From an uncultured Dehalococcoidia bacterium (GTDB taxonomy: Bacteria > Chloroflexota > Dehalococcoidia > Lucifugimonadales > Lucifugimonadaceae): 64,000 nt of DNA. The stretch spans positions 806,001 to 870,000 of the forward strand of contig OY282385.1 of NCBI GenBank assembly GCA_958295935.1. The letters are read 5' to 3'. Positions 53,445 to 61,794 of the stretch are shown piece after piece. The notes beneath the pieces are model-generated. The model did not search any database. It was not told the DNA's origin and saw only the letters and a list, made by a program, of their open reading frames with translations. The translations under genes were made by a program, and so were the position numbers. Numbering within the stretch: the stretch's first letter is position 1; the number at the start of each line of letters is the position of its first letter.

Positions 53445-54746
53445 ATGACTCGTTTCGGTAGAATCATCACAATTCTTGGGCTTGCGCTGGCGGCGATGCC
53501 TCTAACTGGGGCGGCGGAGTGCGGGTGTGGGCCGAATGGTGTCCCCGAGGGCAATTCCATACATGCGCCTCAATGGTCCCCGGACGGCACGAGCATCGTG
53601 TTCAGCCAATCCTACTACAAAATATATAAGGTGGACTCCGATGGAACGAATCTTAGACGTATTCATGGCAAGAACAACGGTGAAGAGTATGCTAGCTCGC
53701 CGAGCATATCCCCAGACGGCTCTCGAATAGCATATGAGCATTATGAATGTACCTGGCCCACAGTGGCGGTGTCCAAGCTTGACGGGTCGCGACGACACAG
53801 GCTGACCGATGGAGAGGACTATATCTTAGGCGACCACCCCACATGGTCGCCCGATGGATCCAGAATCGCGTCCGTGTCTGGATCCCGCTTGTACACAGTG
53901 GATCCAGACGGCTCCGATCTGCATGTCATATGGAAATCTTTTGAGACACACAGTGGAGGTACAGAAGACTACAGCTGGAAGAGTTCTAAAACAAAGAGTC
54001 TGGGTACAACAGTCTACAGGAATGTGGCTGAGCGGCCTCCAGCCTGGTCGCCTGACGGCCGGCGTATAGCGTTCGTTGTACAGGAAGAAGCACATGAAGA
54101 AGTATATAGGTATAATGAAGCATATGTAGCTAAGAGACATAAAGAATGGCAATGGCGAAATTACGTCTTACATGTTGTCGCCTCGGATGGCTCAGCTGAG
54201 ATAAGGTTTGGGCACACCGGGAAGATAATGAGCCCGCCCGCATGGTCGCCCGACGGCCGCAGCATAGCTTTTGCCCAGGAAGATGACGACGGAGTAGCAG
54301 GTATCTATACAATAAATCCGGACGGCTCAAATCTCCAAAGAGTATTCCGATTCCCCTTAGGATACGATTCCCTTGCTTGGGCATACGATTCCCCTGATTG
54401 GGCTGATTCTTCTCTTTCCTGGTCGCCGGACGGCTCCGAGTTGCTGCTAAGTTCCGGGCTGCCTGGGAGTCCCAGAACTGAAGTCATCAATTTGGCTGAG
54501 TCAAAACTGCACAGACTGTCTCTGCCGCGCGTTGGTGCCGCTTCGTGGTCGCCGGACGGCTCCAGAATTGCGATCAACGCCCCTCCCCAAGTCTTCCTCC
54601 GTGGCGTCACAAGAGTCAACGACTCTACCTCTGTGGTTTTCACCGTGGCCCGAGATGGCTCGGACGTTCGAGTTCTGGCCACGGGGGACAGAGATAAAAA
54701 TTTCTCAGCTGCGCACGGCGAGCCGCTGAGAATTTCCAGGAATTGA
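53445..54746 (+). CDS. PD40/TolB-type secreted beta-propeller, array copy 2
   Basis: Signal peptide MTRFGRIITILGLALAAMP, then a Cys-rich start (AECGCG), then a propeller with PQWSPDGTS, SISPDGSR, PTWSPDGSR, PAWSPDGRR, PAWSPDGRS, LSWSPDGSE and ASWSPDGSR. A lysine/glutamate/tyrosine-rich insertion (EEAHEEVYRYNEAYVAKRHK) sits in the middle. The N-terminal two thirds match copy 3 almost exactly; the last third (NLQRVFRF ... KLHRLSLP) instead resembles copies 4 and 5. ATG 53445 follows GAGGGCGG. The gene is markedly more AT-rich than housekeeping genes here. Confidence 0.75.
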   Translation: MTRFGRIITILGLALAAMPLTGAAECGCGPNGVPEGNSIHAPQWSPDGTSIVFSQSYYKIYKVDSDGTNLRRIHGKNNGEEYASSPSISPDGSRIAYEHYECTWPTVAVSKLDGSRRHRLTDGEDYILGDHPTWSPDGSRIASVSGSRLYTVDPDGSDLHVIWKSFETHSGGTEDYSWKSSKTKSLGTTVYRNVAERPPAWSPDGRRIAFVVQEEAHEEVYRYNEAYVAKRHKEWQWRNYVLHVVASDGSAEIRFGHTGKIMSPPAWSPDGRSIAFAQEDDDGVAGIYTINPDGSNLQRVFRFPLGYDSLAWAYDSPDWADSSLSWSPDGSELLLSSGLPGSPRTEVINLAESKLHRLSLPRVGAASWSPDGSRIAINAPPQVFLRGVTRVNDSTSVVFTVARDGSDVRVLATGDRDKNFSAAHGEPLRISRN

Positions 54747-54753
54747 AGCAGTG

Positions 54754-54861
54754 ATGAATTACGATGAGGACGTGCCGCAGATCGGCGATGAGCCTGACTG
54801 TTCGCCGCATCCTTTTGACATCATGGCGATACAGGCTTTGTACGCTTCGGAGAATCGGTGA
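54754..54861 (+). CDS. Conserved mini-gene, copy 3 (35 residues)
   Basis: ATG seven bases after the propeller stop: MNYDEDVPQIGDE, then PDCSPHPFDIMAIQALY and ASENR. Compared with copy 2 it lacks two codons in the GPEGE segment, an in-frame difference. It is followed by the same GAGGGCGGC-ATG start of the next propeller. Confidence 0.6.
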   Translation: MNYDEDVPQIGDEPDCSPHPFDIMAIQALYASENR

Positions 54862-54868
54862 GGGCGGC

Positions 54869-56107
54869 ATGACTCGTTTCGGTAGAATCATCACAATTCT
54901 TGGGCTGGCGCTGGCGACGATGCCTCTGATTGCTGCGGTGGAGTGCGGATGCGGACCCGCTGGTAACAACCCCGGGGGCAATTCCATACATGCGCCTCAA
55001 TGGTCCCCGGACGGCACGAGCATCGTGTTCAGCCAATCCCACTACAGAATATATAAGGTGGACTCCGATGGATCGAATCTTAGACTTATTCATGGCAAGA
55101 ACAACGATGAGTATGTCAACTTGCCGAGCATATCACCGGACGGCTCTCGACTAGCATATGTGCAGTATGAATGTGGCCTGCCTGCAGTGGCGGTGTCTAA
55201 GCTTGATGGGTCGCGACGACACAGGCTGACCGATGGAGAGGACTATATCCTAGGCCACCACCCCACATGGTCGCCCGATGGATCCAGAATCGCGTTCACT
55301 GGATCCGGTCTGTACACAGTGGATCCAGACGGCGCCGATCTGCATGCCGTATGGAAATCTTTTGAGACACACAGTGGGGGTACAGAAGACTACAGCTGGA
55401 AAAGTTCTAAAACAAAGAGTCTGGGTACAACAGTCTACAGGAATGTGGCTGAGCGGCCTCCAGCCTGGTCGCCTGACGGCAGGCGTATAGCGTTCGTTGT
55501 ACAGGAAGAAGCACATGAAGAAGTATATAGGTATAATGAAGCATATGTAGCTAAGAGACATAAAGAATGGCAATGGCGAAATTACGTCTTACATGTTGTC
55601 GCCTCGGATGGCTCAGCTGAAATAAGATTTGGGCACACTAGAGAGGTAATAAGCTCGCCGGCATGGTCGCCCGACGGCCGAAAAATAGCGTTCGCTCAGG
55701 AAGATGACGACGGAGTGGTAGGTATCTATACAATGAACCCGGACGGCTCCGATCTAAGAGAAGTATTCTCGCATGCTTGGTCCGATACTCCCGTCTGGTC
55801 GCCCGACGGCTCCGAGTTGCTGGTTTGGGGGCGAAATGGGATGAACGTCATCAGGGTAGCTGACGGCGCTCGCCGGGTATTGCATGGGATGGACGTCCTC
55901 ATGTTCTCTAAAGGTGTCCTCCAGCCATTGCCTTGGCTAGGCGATATCGCCTCATGGTCTCCGGATGGCTCCAGAATTGCGATTATTTCCAGCAAATATG
56001 ATCACAACGTGGACACGCCGAAGCTTTTCACCGTGGCCCGGGATGGCTCGGACGGGCGGGCTCTGGTGATGCAGGATAGAGAAGGAAATCTGAGGGCGGC
56101 GCAGTGA
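54869..56107 (+). CDS. PD40/TolB-type secreted beta-propeller, array copy 3
   Basis: N-terminal two thirds nearly identical to copy 2 (same signal peptide, same DEDYILG and EEAHEEVYRYNEAYVAKRH segments). After IYTMNPDGS it switches to the type of copy 1 (DLREVFSH ... LLVWGRNGMNVIRVADGARRVL), and its last 40 residues (PKLFTVARDGSDGRALVMQD) follow copies 4 and 5. A clear mosaic. ATG 54869 with GAGGGCGG. Ends in TGATG overlap with the next mini-gene. Confidence 0.75.
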   Translation: MTRFGRIITILGLALATMPLIAAVECGCGPAGNNPGGNSIHAPQWSPDGTSIVFSQSHYRIYKVDSDGSNLRLIHGKNNDEYVNLPSISPDGSRLAYVQYECGLPAVAVSKLDGSRRHRLTDGEDYILGHHPTWSPDGSRIAFTGSGLYTVDPDGADLHAVWKSFETHSGGTEDYSWKSSKTKSLGTTVYRNVAERPPAWSPDGRRIAFVVQEEAHEEVYRYNEAYVAKRHKEWQWRNYVLHVVASDGSAEIRFGHTREVISSPAWSPDGRKIAFAQEDDDGVVGIYTMNPDGSDLREVFSHAWSDTPVWSPDGSELLVWGRNGMNVIRVADGARRVLHGMDVLMFSKGVLQPLPWLGDIASWSPDGSRIAIISSKYDHNVDTPKLFTVARDGSDGRALVMQDREGNLRAAQ

Positions 56108-56223
56108 TGAATTACGACGGGCGGATACCGCAGATCAGCGTTGAGCGTGAGCCTGACTGTTCGCCGCATCCCTTTGACATAATGGCTATCAACGCACTGT
56201 ACCAAACGGTGACGACGCCATGA
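56107..56223 (+). CDS. Conserved mini-gene, copy 4 (38 residues)
   Basis: MNYDGRIPQISVERE, then PDCSPHPFDIMAINALY and QTVTTP. ATG overlaps the stop of propeller copy 3, and its own TGA overlaps the ATG of propeller copy 4 (ATGA). This tight coupling on both sides supports translation of the mini-gene. Confidence 0.6.
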   Translation: MNYDGRIPQISVEREPDCSPHPFDIMAINALYQTVTTP

Positions 56224-57389
56224 GGAAGTCGAATCGAATCACAAATGCCATGGTGGCTGCGTCGATCACATTTTTCCTGCTCACGGCGGGTTGCAATCTG
56301 ATATACAATCCGCCGAGCTTCGAAGTATATTTCCCGCCCGAGATACTTCATCGTCCGCCTCAATGGTCTCCAACTGGCGCCTTGGTATTCACTCATGAAA
56401 ACAAAATATACATTGCAGAATCCGATGGATCGAGTTTTCAACTCATCCATGGCAGCGATGATAAAAACTCCAACTCGCCGGGTATATCGAACAATGATAA
56501 CTACGCCGATTCTCCGAGCATATCGCCTGACGGCTCTCAAATAGTATATGTTGATTACTCCTACCGGGGAGGAGGATCTGATATCTCTCGATCCATGCTT
56601 GACGGCTCTCGCCGCGGCAGGCTCGATCCAGCTTGTCATGTGTGTATGAAACCGATATGGTCGCCCGATGGAACCAGAATCGCATTTATGTCTGGACGCA
56701 GCCTGCTCACAGTGGCCTCAGATGGCTCCGATTCTCGCCTCATTTTTAGGGGTTTTTGGGATTCGCCATCTTTTGACGAAATCTCCTACCTATCATTTGC
56801 GTGGTCTCCCGACGGACATCGTATAGCGTTCGTAGTGCTAGAGGTAAGAAAATCTAGTATGCGAAGAGTGCTGTACAACGCCGCCGCGGATGGCTCATAT
56901 GAGATAAGTTTTGGGCACACCGGGGAGGTAATAAGCTCGCCGGCATGGTCGCCCGACGGCCGCAGCATAGCTTTCGCCCAGGAAGACGACGACGGAGTAC
57001 CAGATATCTATACAATAAGCCCGGACGGCTCGAATCTGCAAAGAGTATTCCGATTCTCCGTAGGAGACTACCCTTCTGCCTCGCTTGATTATTCTCTTTC
57101 CTGGTCTCCGGACGGCTCCGAGTTGCTCTTGAGTTCTGGGAGTTCCAGACCGGCAGTCATCAATTTGGGTGAGTCAAAACTGCGCAGACTGCCGGGGCCT
57201 GTCGGTTCCGCCTCGTGGTCTCCGGACGGCTCCAGAATCGCGATTAGTTCCCGCGCCCATGATCGCAGCGTGGCCCCGAAGCTTTTCACCGTGGCCCGGG
57301 ATGGCTCGGACGGGCGGGTTCTGGTGATGCAGGATGGAGAAGGAAATCTGACCCCCGGACACGGGCGGTCGCGAGGATTGACGCAGTGA
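56220..57389 (+). CDS. PD40/TolB-type beta-propeller lipoprotein, array copy 4
   Basis: Lipoprotein signal with TAGC lipobox (Cys near residue 25), then a Tyr/Pro-rich start (YNPPSFEVYFPPEI) and propeller blades PQWSPTGA, SISPDGSQ, PIWSPDGTR, FAWSPDGHR, PAWSPDGRS, LSWSPDGSE, ASWSPDGSR. Very similar to copy 5 at 61795. Its stop overlaps the GTG of lipoprotein A'. No mini-gene follows; instead the start of A' has taken its place. Confidence 0.78.
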   Translation: MRKSNRITNAMVAASITFFLLTAGCNLIYNPPSFEVYFPPEILHRPPQWSPTGALVFTHENKIYIAESDGSSFQLIHGSDDKNSNSPGISNNDNYADSPSISPDGSQIVYVDYSYRGGGSDISRSMLDGSRRGRLDPACHVCMKPIWSPDGTRIAFMSGRSLLTVASDGSDSRLIFRGFWDSPSFDEISYLSFAWSPDGHRIAFVVLEVRKSSMRRVLYNAAADGSYEISFGHTGEVISSPAWSPDGRSIAFAQEDDDGVPDIYTISPDGSNLQRVFRFSVGDYPSASLDYSLSWSPDGSELLLSSGSSRPAVINLGESKLRRLPGPVGSASWSPDGSRIAISSRAHDRSVAPKLFTVARDGSDGRVLVMQDGEGNLTPGHGRSRGLTQ

Positions 57390-60300
57390 ATTACAGAAAG
57401 AGCACAGCGGGCCGGGGCGTTTTGGGGTTCATTGCGCTGATTTTGATTGCAGCGTGCGGGTGTGTTTCGGGATCTGGTCCGGCGGGGACGCCTTTGGTCT
57501 CGGCGGCGCCTGTGCCGTCGTCTGCAGGCGCGCAGCCAGATTTCGTAGACGCGGGCGCTACGCCGACCGGTCTGCCTGTGCTTGTTGAGACGCCTACTCC
57601 TGAGGCGCCTACTCCCCTACCGTCGCCGGGGGCGACGCCGACTGCGGGCTCCCAGTTTCCCACCATTGCCGTAGCCGCGCCTACTCCCCCATCGGTCCCG
57701 ACGGCATCGAGGACGCAGCGCGACGTGAGCGGGTTCGGTCTGTTCTCGCTCTTTGGCGGCGGAGCGGCGGCGTATGGCGGCGACTTCACCGTTCCCAGTG
57801 TGGAGGACGTTGTGGAGAAGGGTTTGTATGGGATGGGGACAACGCCGGTGCACATTGCGTTTCGCGGTACCGCGGCCAGCGGGTCGGTTCGTTGCGGCTG
57901 GCGGGGAGTGGCGAGAACGCCGGAGCAGCGAGAGGGGGAGATACGCTTCTGGCTGGGCATAGGCGAGGACGAAGATTTGCCTTCAGCGGGAGAAGTGGAG
58001 GAAGAGTTCTTATATCACATCAGCGGGATGACCCCCATTTACCGCGACGCGCAGAAGGCAAGGTTCCTGCCTCTTGCGCGCGGGGGTCTTTCGCCCGAGT
58101 ACGTGTATCTGGCCTGCTATGCGGATTACGCGGTGAGCGAGTATCTGCTCGGCGCGGGTCCGGCCAGTCCGAACAGGGTCATCGTCGCCTACGATGGGTT
58201 GGGTGAGGAGCGGTCTTACGATCTGTTCAGGCGTTCTCAAGCGGCGGGGGAGTTCGGCGACGATTCCATCCTGCTGGTGACGGAGGCTGAGCATACGGAG
58301 TGGCTGGACGTGTGGGCGGAGTACGTGGAAGTGTCCTTGAGGGAGATGGTGGAGGGGCGGGAGGGCGTGGTGTTCCTGGCGCCGATGGGTGCGTACGGTA
58401 CGATTGCGATCGAGGCGTGGCAGGCGGTGGCGCAGTGGGACGTGCAGACGGGGGATGACAGTGTGGTGAATGCGGTGCGCTTTGGGGCGGGTACGGACGA
58501 CCCGGAATGGACGCAGACGTTGGCGAATCTGAAGAGCCGGGTTGCGGCGGCCGTGGCTTCTCCCACGCCTTCCCCGGCTGGGGGCGGCGCGTCCGGGCAG
58601 TCGGATGAGGCGTCGCCTACTCCTACTCCGGCGCCAGCGCCAACGAGAATAGCGAGTGTGGGCGGTCTGAGCGGTTACTACCGCAGCATCGGCGCTTACG
58701 GTTTCATAGGTCCTTATTCGACCGGGTCGGATACGTCGGCGTCCGGAGCGTCCGGTTCTTCTGCGACGTCCACGGAGCCATCCACTCCGGAGCCGAACTT
58801 CACGCCGGCTCAGCCTCCGCCGGTGTTTGCGCCCAAGCCTGCGAGCCTCAGCGCGACGGCGTCGGGCGAGGATACGGCGAACCTGGCGTGGGGCGCGGTG
58901 AGCGCGGCGTCGGGGTATCGAGTGCAGCATCGCATCAGAGCCGGTGAGGATGAGGGTTGGAGTTCGTCGCCGGAGGGCCCGGATCAGGGCTGGAGCGCGG
59001 CCGCGGGCAGCGTGACGGGTACGAGCCATTCGGTGACCGGTCTATGGTGCGGCAAGACGCATGAGTTCAGGGTGGCGGCCTATGGCGACGGCGCAACGTA
59101 TAACGAGAGGGCGGGCTTGTGGTCGGCCACGGCGTCTTCCACGATGAGTGCGTGTACGGCTCATGCTCCTCGGTTCCGCGCCGGGTCGTATTCATTCGAG
59201 GTGAATGCGGTTGCGCCGACCGGGGCGGCGGCGGGTGCGGTTTCGGCGTATGACGTGAACGGCGACACGGTGACCTACTCGATTGCGAGCGGCAACGGAG
59301 CGGGGAAGTTTTCGATAGAGAGCGACACGGGGGCCGTCACGGTGGCCGGGTCGCTGAGCGCTGCGGCGGGGACGACTTACACGCTGACGGTGAACGCGGC
59401 CGACGGGGTGAGCGGCTCGACCGGCGTGACGGTGAAGGTGTTGGTAAGGGAGCCTACTTGCAATAGCGGCGTTGCGGTGGAGAAGCCTCGCTCGAACTTC
59501 TGGCTGGTTAGCGATTGCATGATATTGCTGGCTGCGAAGGACACTCTGCGGGGTGCGGCGGAGCTGAACTGGAGCGCCTATACGCCGATTGCGAGTTGGG
59601 AGGGCGTGGGGGTGAGCGGCACGCCGAAACGGGTGACGCGGATTGACCTGAGCAGAGCCGGGCTCTCGCCCGCCAGGAATCCGATGGCCGGCAGCATCCC
59701 GCCGGAGTTTGGCAGTTTGGGCAGGCTGACGAGGCTGGACCTGACGAGGAATTCGTTGACGGGGGGCATACCTTCGGAGTTGGGCAACCTGCGCAACCTG
59801 GCTTATCTCAGCGTTAGGAGCAACAGCTTGAGCGGGGGCGTCCCGCCGGAGCTGGGGATGCTCGTGAATCTGACCGGGTTGGTCCTGGACAGGAACTCGT
59901 TGACCGGGGAGATACCGCCTGAGTTGGGCAGTTTGACGAAGTTGACGGAGTTGCGGGTGAGCAACAACAGTCTCACGGGCTGCGCGCCTGCGGGGTGGAG
60001 GGACGTCTCCACGAAGGAGCTGCAGGCGGGGATGGGTTACTGCGGACCGGCGCCGGGGAGTCCTACGATCATTTTGGGTTCATCGATCAGGGTTGTTCCG
60101 GACGCGGTGTCCGGGGCAACGAGCTATGAAGCCGAGCTGTCGGGGGGCGGGTCGAGTCGCAGGACCACGTGCACGGACACCGAGGGATGCACGTTCAGCG
60201 GGGAGACGGGGCGGAGCTACACGGCGCGTGTGCGGCACACTGATTCGGGCGGTCTCAGCGCCTGGAGCAGCCGTAGGGCGTTCACGTATCACGGCGGCAT

Positions 60301-61609
60301 GGCTTCGGACAGCGTGTCGTTCACGCGGGTCGCGGGCAGCGTGACGGTGAGCTGGACGCCGGCTCCGGGTGACGTGGTTTCGCAGAAAGCGGTTCTCACC
60401 TATACCGCTTCGGGCTGCGCCTTTGCGGATATATCTCGGGATGGGCCGAGCCGCAGCTTTGCGGACGGCACGACGGGTTCGCACACGTTCAACGCGGACT
60501 TGTCGAGTTACACCTGCGTCTTCCCGCAGGTGATCAACTACTATTCATCCGATTTGGGCGTGTATGCGTACGATTACGGCCCGGTGATTTGGTTAACGTC
60601 CGGCATGGGGGGCCGGAGCGGGCGGATTGGGTTTGGGTTCGATTTTGAGTATAGCTACCCAATCGACGAGGACGCGGCGACGAGCACGGTGCTGGTTATA
60701 ATGGAGGCGTCGGGGCCGGTGGTCGGGCCAGCGGAATCGTACTCGATCATCTCGGGAAACCGGGAAGGAAAGTTCGAGGTGGGCAGGTATACGGGCGAGG
60801 TGAGGGTTGCCGGGCGGCTGAACTACGATATAACGCGGTCCTACACGCTGTCGATCGAGGCGGGCGACGGACTGGGCGGGACGGCGACGTCGACCGTTTA
60901 CGTGCTGGTGAGAGACGTGTACGAGAGCATCGAGGGCCTGGAGCCGGCGGCCTCGAGCACCGTTCCCGTGATCCCGAAAGAGGAGCCCGAGGTGGAGGCG
61001 AGCGGCGGGCTGGCGGCCACGTCGACCGATCCCGTGATCCCGGAAGACGAGGAGGAGGAGGAGAGCGACGGGCAGGGGGAGACGGGTACGTCGACCGATC
61101 CCGTGATCCCGGAAGACGAGGAGGAGGAGAGCGACGGGCAGGGGGAGACGGGCACGTCCACCGATCCCGTGATCCCGGAAGACGAGGAGGAGGAGAGCGA
61201 CGGGCAGGGGGAGACGGGCACGTCCACCGATCCCGTGATCCCGGAAGACGAGGAGGAGGAGAGCGACGGGCAGGGGGAGACGGGCACGTCCACCGATCCG
61301 GTGATGCCGGAAGACGAGGAGGAGGAGAGCGACGGGCAGGGGGAGACGGGTACGTCCACCGTTTACATGCTGCCGGGAGACGTGTACGAGGGGAGCGGCG
61401 GGCCGGGTGGTAGGGGCGCCTGGGTGGCGCTGACGCGGGCCGCGCCGGAGGGCTGGGTCGTCACGGAGTACGAGCGATACCGCAGAAAGAGCGGGGGTCT
61501 TGTGCGGTTGGTCACGTTGGAGGTCGTCGATGGTTCGGCTACTGAGTACGTCGGCGCGATCAGCATCGAGCCAACCAGCGGGTTCAGCCGGTCAGCGGCT
61601 ACGGTGTGA
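57386..61609 (+). CDS. Large modular surface lipoprotein A' (FN3, cadherin, LRR, acidic repeats; 1407 residues)
   Basis: Paralogue of lipoprotein A extended at the C-terminus. Lipobox IAAC (Cys24), Pro/Ala/Thr linker (30-115), the same unknown domain (about 118-400), FN3-like (about 484-590) and cadherin-like (596-688) domains. New parts: Cys-containing segment (690-760), plant-type LRRs (about 768-868; SGGVPPELGMLVNLTGL, LTGEIPPELGSLTKLTEL), two more FN3-like regions (about 890-1065), a second cadherin-like domain (about 1078-1175), five 22-residue acidic repeats (1212-1322) and a tail. The acidic repeats could bind calcium or act as a spacer. Start codons GTGAATTAC are those of the mini-gene, so its 5' end looks like a recombination product. 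Confidence 0.75.
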   Translation: MNYRKSTAGRGVLGFIALILIAACGCVSGSGPAGTPLVSAAPVPSSAGAQPDFVDAGATPTGLPVLVETPTPEAPTPLPSPGATPTAGSQFPTIAVAAPTPPSVPTASRTQRDVSGFGLFSLFGGGAAAYGGDFTVPSVEDVVEKGLYGMGTTPVHIAFRGTAASGSVRCGWRGVARTPEQREGEIRFWLGIGEDEDLPSAGEVEEEFLYHISGMTPIYRDAQKARFLPLARGGLSPEYVYLACYADYAVSEYLLGAGPASPNRVIVAYDGLGEERSYDLFRRSQAAGEFGDDSILLVTEAEHTEWLDVWAEYVEVSLREMVEGREGVVFLAPMGAYGTIAIEAWQAVAQWDVQTGDDSVVNAVRFGAGTDDPEWTQTLANLKSRVAAAVASPTPSPAGGGASGQSDEASPTPTPAPAPTRIASVGGLSGYYRSIGAYGFIGPYSTGSDTSASGASGSSATSTEPSTPEPNFTPAQPPPVFAPKPASLSATASGEDTANLAWGAVSAASGYRVQHRIRAGEDEGWSSSPEGPDQGWSAAAGSVTGTSHSVTGLWCGKTHEFRVAAYGDGATYNERAGLWSATASSTMSACTAHAPRFRAGSYSFEVNAVAPTGAAAGAVSAYDVNGDTVTYSIASGNGAGKFSIESDTGAVTVAGSLSAAAGTTYTLTVNAADGVSGSTGVTVKVLVREPTCNSGVAVEKPRSNFWLVSDCMILLAAKDTLRGAAELNWSAYTPIASWEGVGVSGTPKRVTRIDLSRAGLSPARNPMAGSIPPEFGSLGRLTRLDLTRNSLTGGIPSELGNLRNLAYLSVRSNSLSGGVPPELGMLVNLTGLVLDRNSLTGEIPPELGSLTKLTELRVSNNSLTGCAPAGWRDVSTKELQAGMGYCGPAPGSPTIILGSSIRVVPDAVSGATSYEAELSGGGSSRRTTCTDTEGCTFSGETGRSYTARVRHTDSGGLSAWSSRRAFTYHGGMASDSVSFTRVAGSVTVSWTPAPGDVVSQKAVLTYTASGCAFADISRDGPSRSFADGTTGSHTFNADLSSYTCVFPQVINYYSSDLGVYAYDYGPVIWLTSGMGGRSGRIGFGFDFEYSYPIDEDAATSTVLVIMEASGPVVGPAESYSIISGNREGKFEVGRYTGEVRVAGRLNYDITRSYTLSIEAGDGLGGTATSTVYVLVRDVYESIEGLEPAASSTVPVIPKEEPEVEASGGLAATSTDPVIPEDEEEEESDGQGETGTSTDPVIPEDEEEESDGQGETGTSTDPVIPEDEEEESDGQGETGTSTDPVIPEDEEEESDGQGETGTSTDPVMPEDEEEESDGQGETGTSTVYMLPGDVYEGSGGPGGRGAWVALTRAAPEGWVVTEYERYRRKSGGLVRLVTLEVVDGSATEYVGAISIEPTSGFSRSAATV
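61019..61351 (+). repeat. Five tandem 66-bp coding repeats (first 69 bp)
   Basis: Each codes TSTDPVIPEDEEEESDGQ plus GETG; the first has one extra Glu and the last has Met for Ile. Nearly identical DNA, so recently expanded, and all units in frame with lipoprotein A'. Confidence 0.93.
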
Positions 61610-61757
61610 GCGGGGGCTGCGCGGCTACCGCGAGGACGCGGCGGGCTGAGCGGTGACGGGGCGAGAGGGGGAGGGCTGGGACGCGGGCTGCCTTTCCGCC
61701 TATGGTATTGGCGCAGAGGTCAGGCAGGTCTGGGCGAGGGGGGCGCTGTGGGTAGGT
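61568..61757 (+). repeat. Long direct repeat, left copy (end of A' plus copy of the rlmB 3' end)
   Basis: Aligns with 63012-63235 apart from a short GC-rich insertion in the right copy. It includes the last codons of lipoprotein A', an untranslated GC-rich stretch and, at 61700-61757, a copy of the last 18 codons or so of rlmB (minus strand), with a two-base insertion that breaks frame. Confidence 0.85.
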
Positions 61758-61794
61758 GTAGCGGGCAAGTGAGAGCTGGGACGGAGCCATGAGC

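Noticed and set aside
61019-61351. Minus-strand open frame with Ser-rich SSSSSSGITGSVD repeats
   Set aside because: It is the antisense of the acidic repeats of lipoprotein A'; the plus frame has a signal peptide and domains on both sides.
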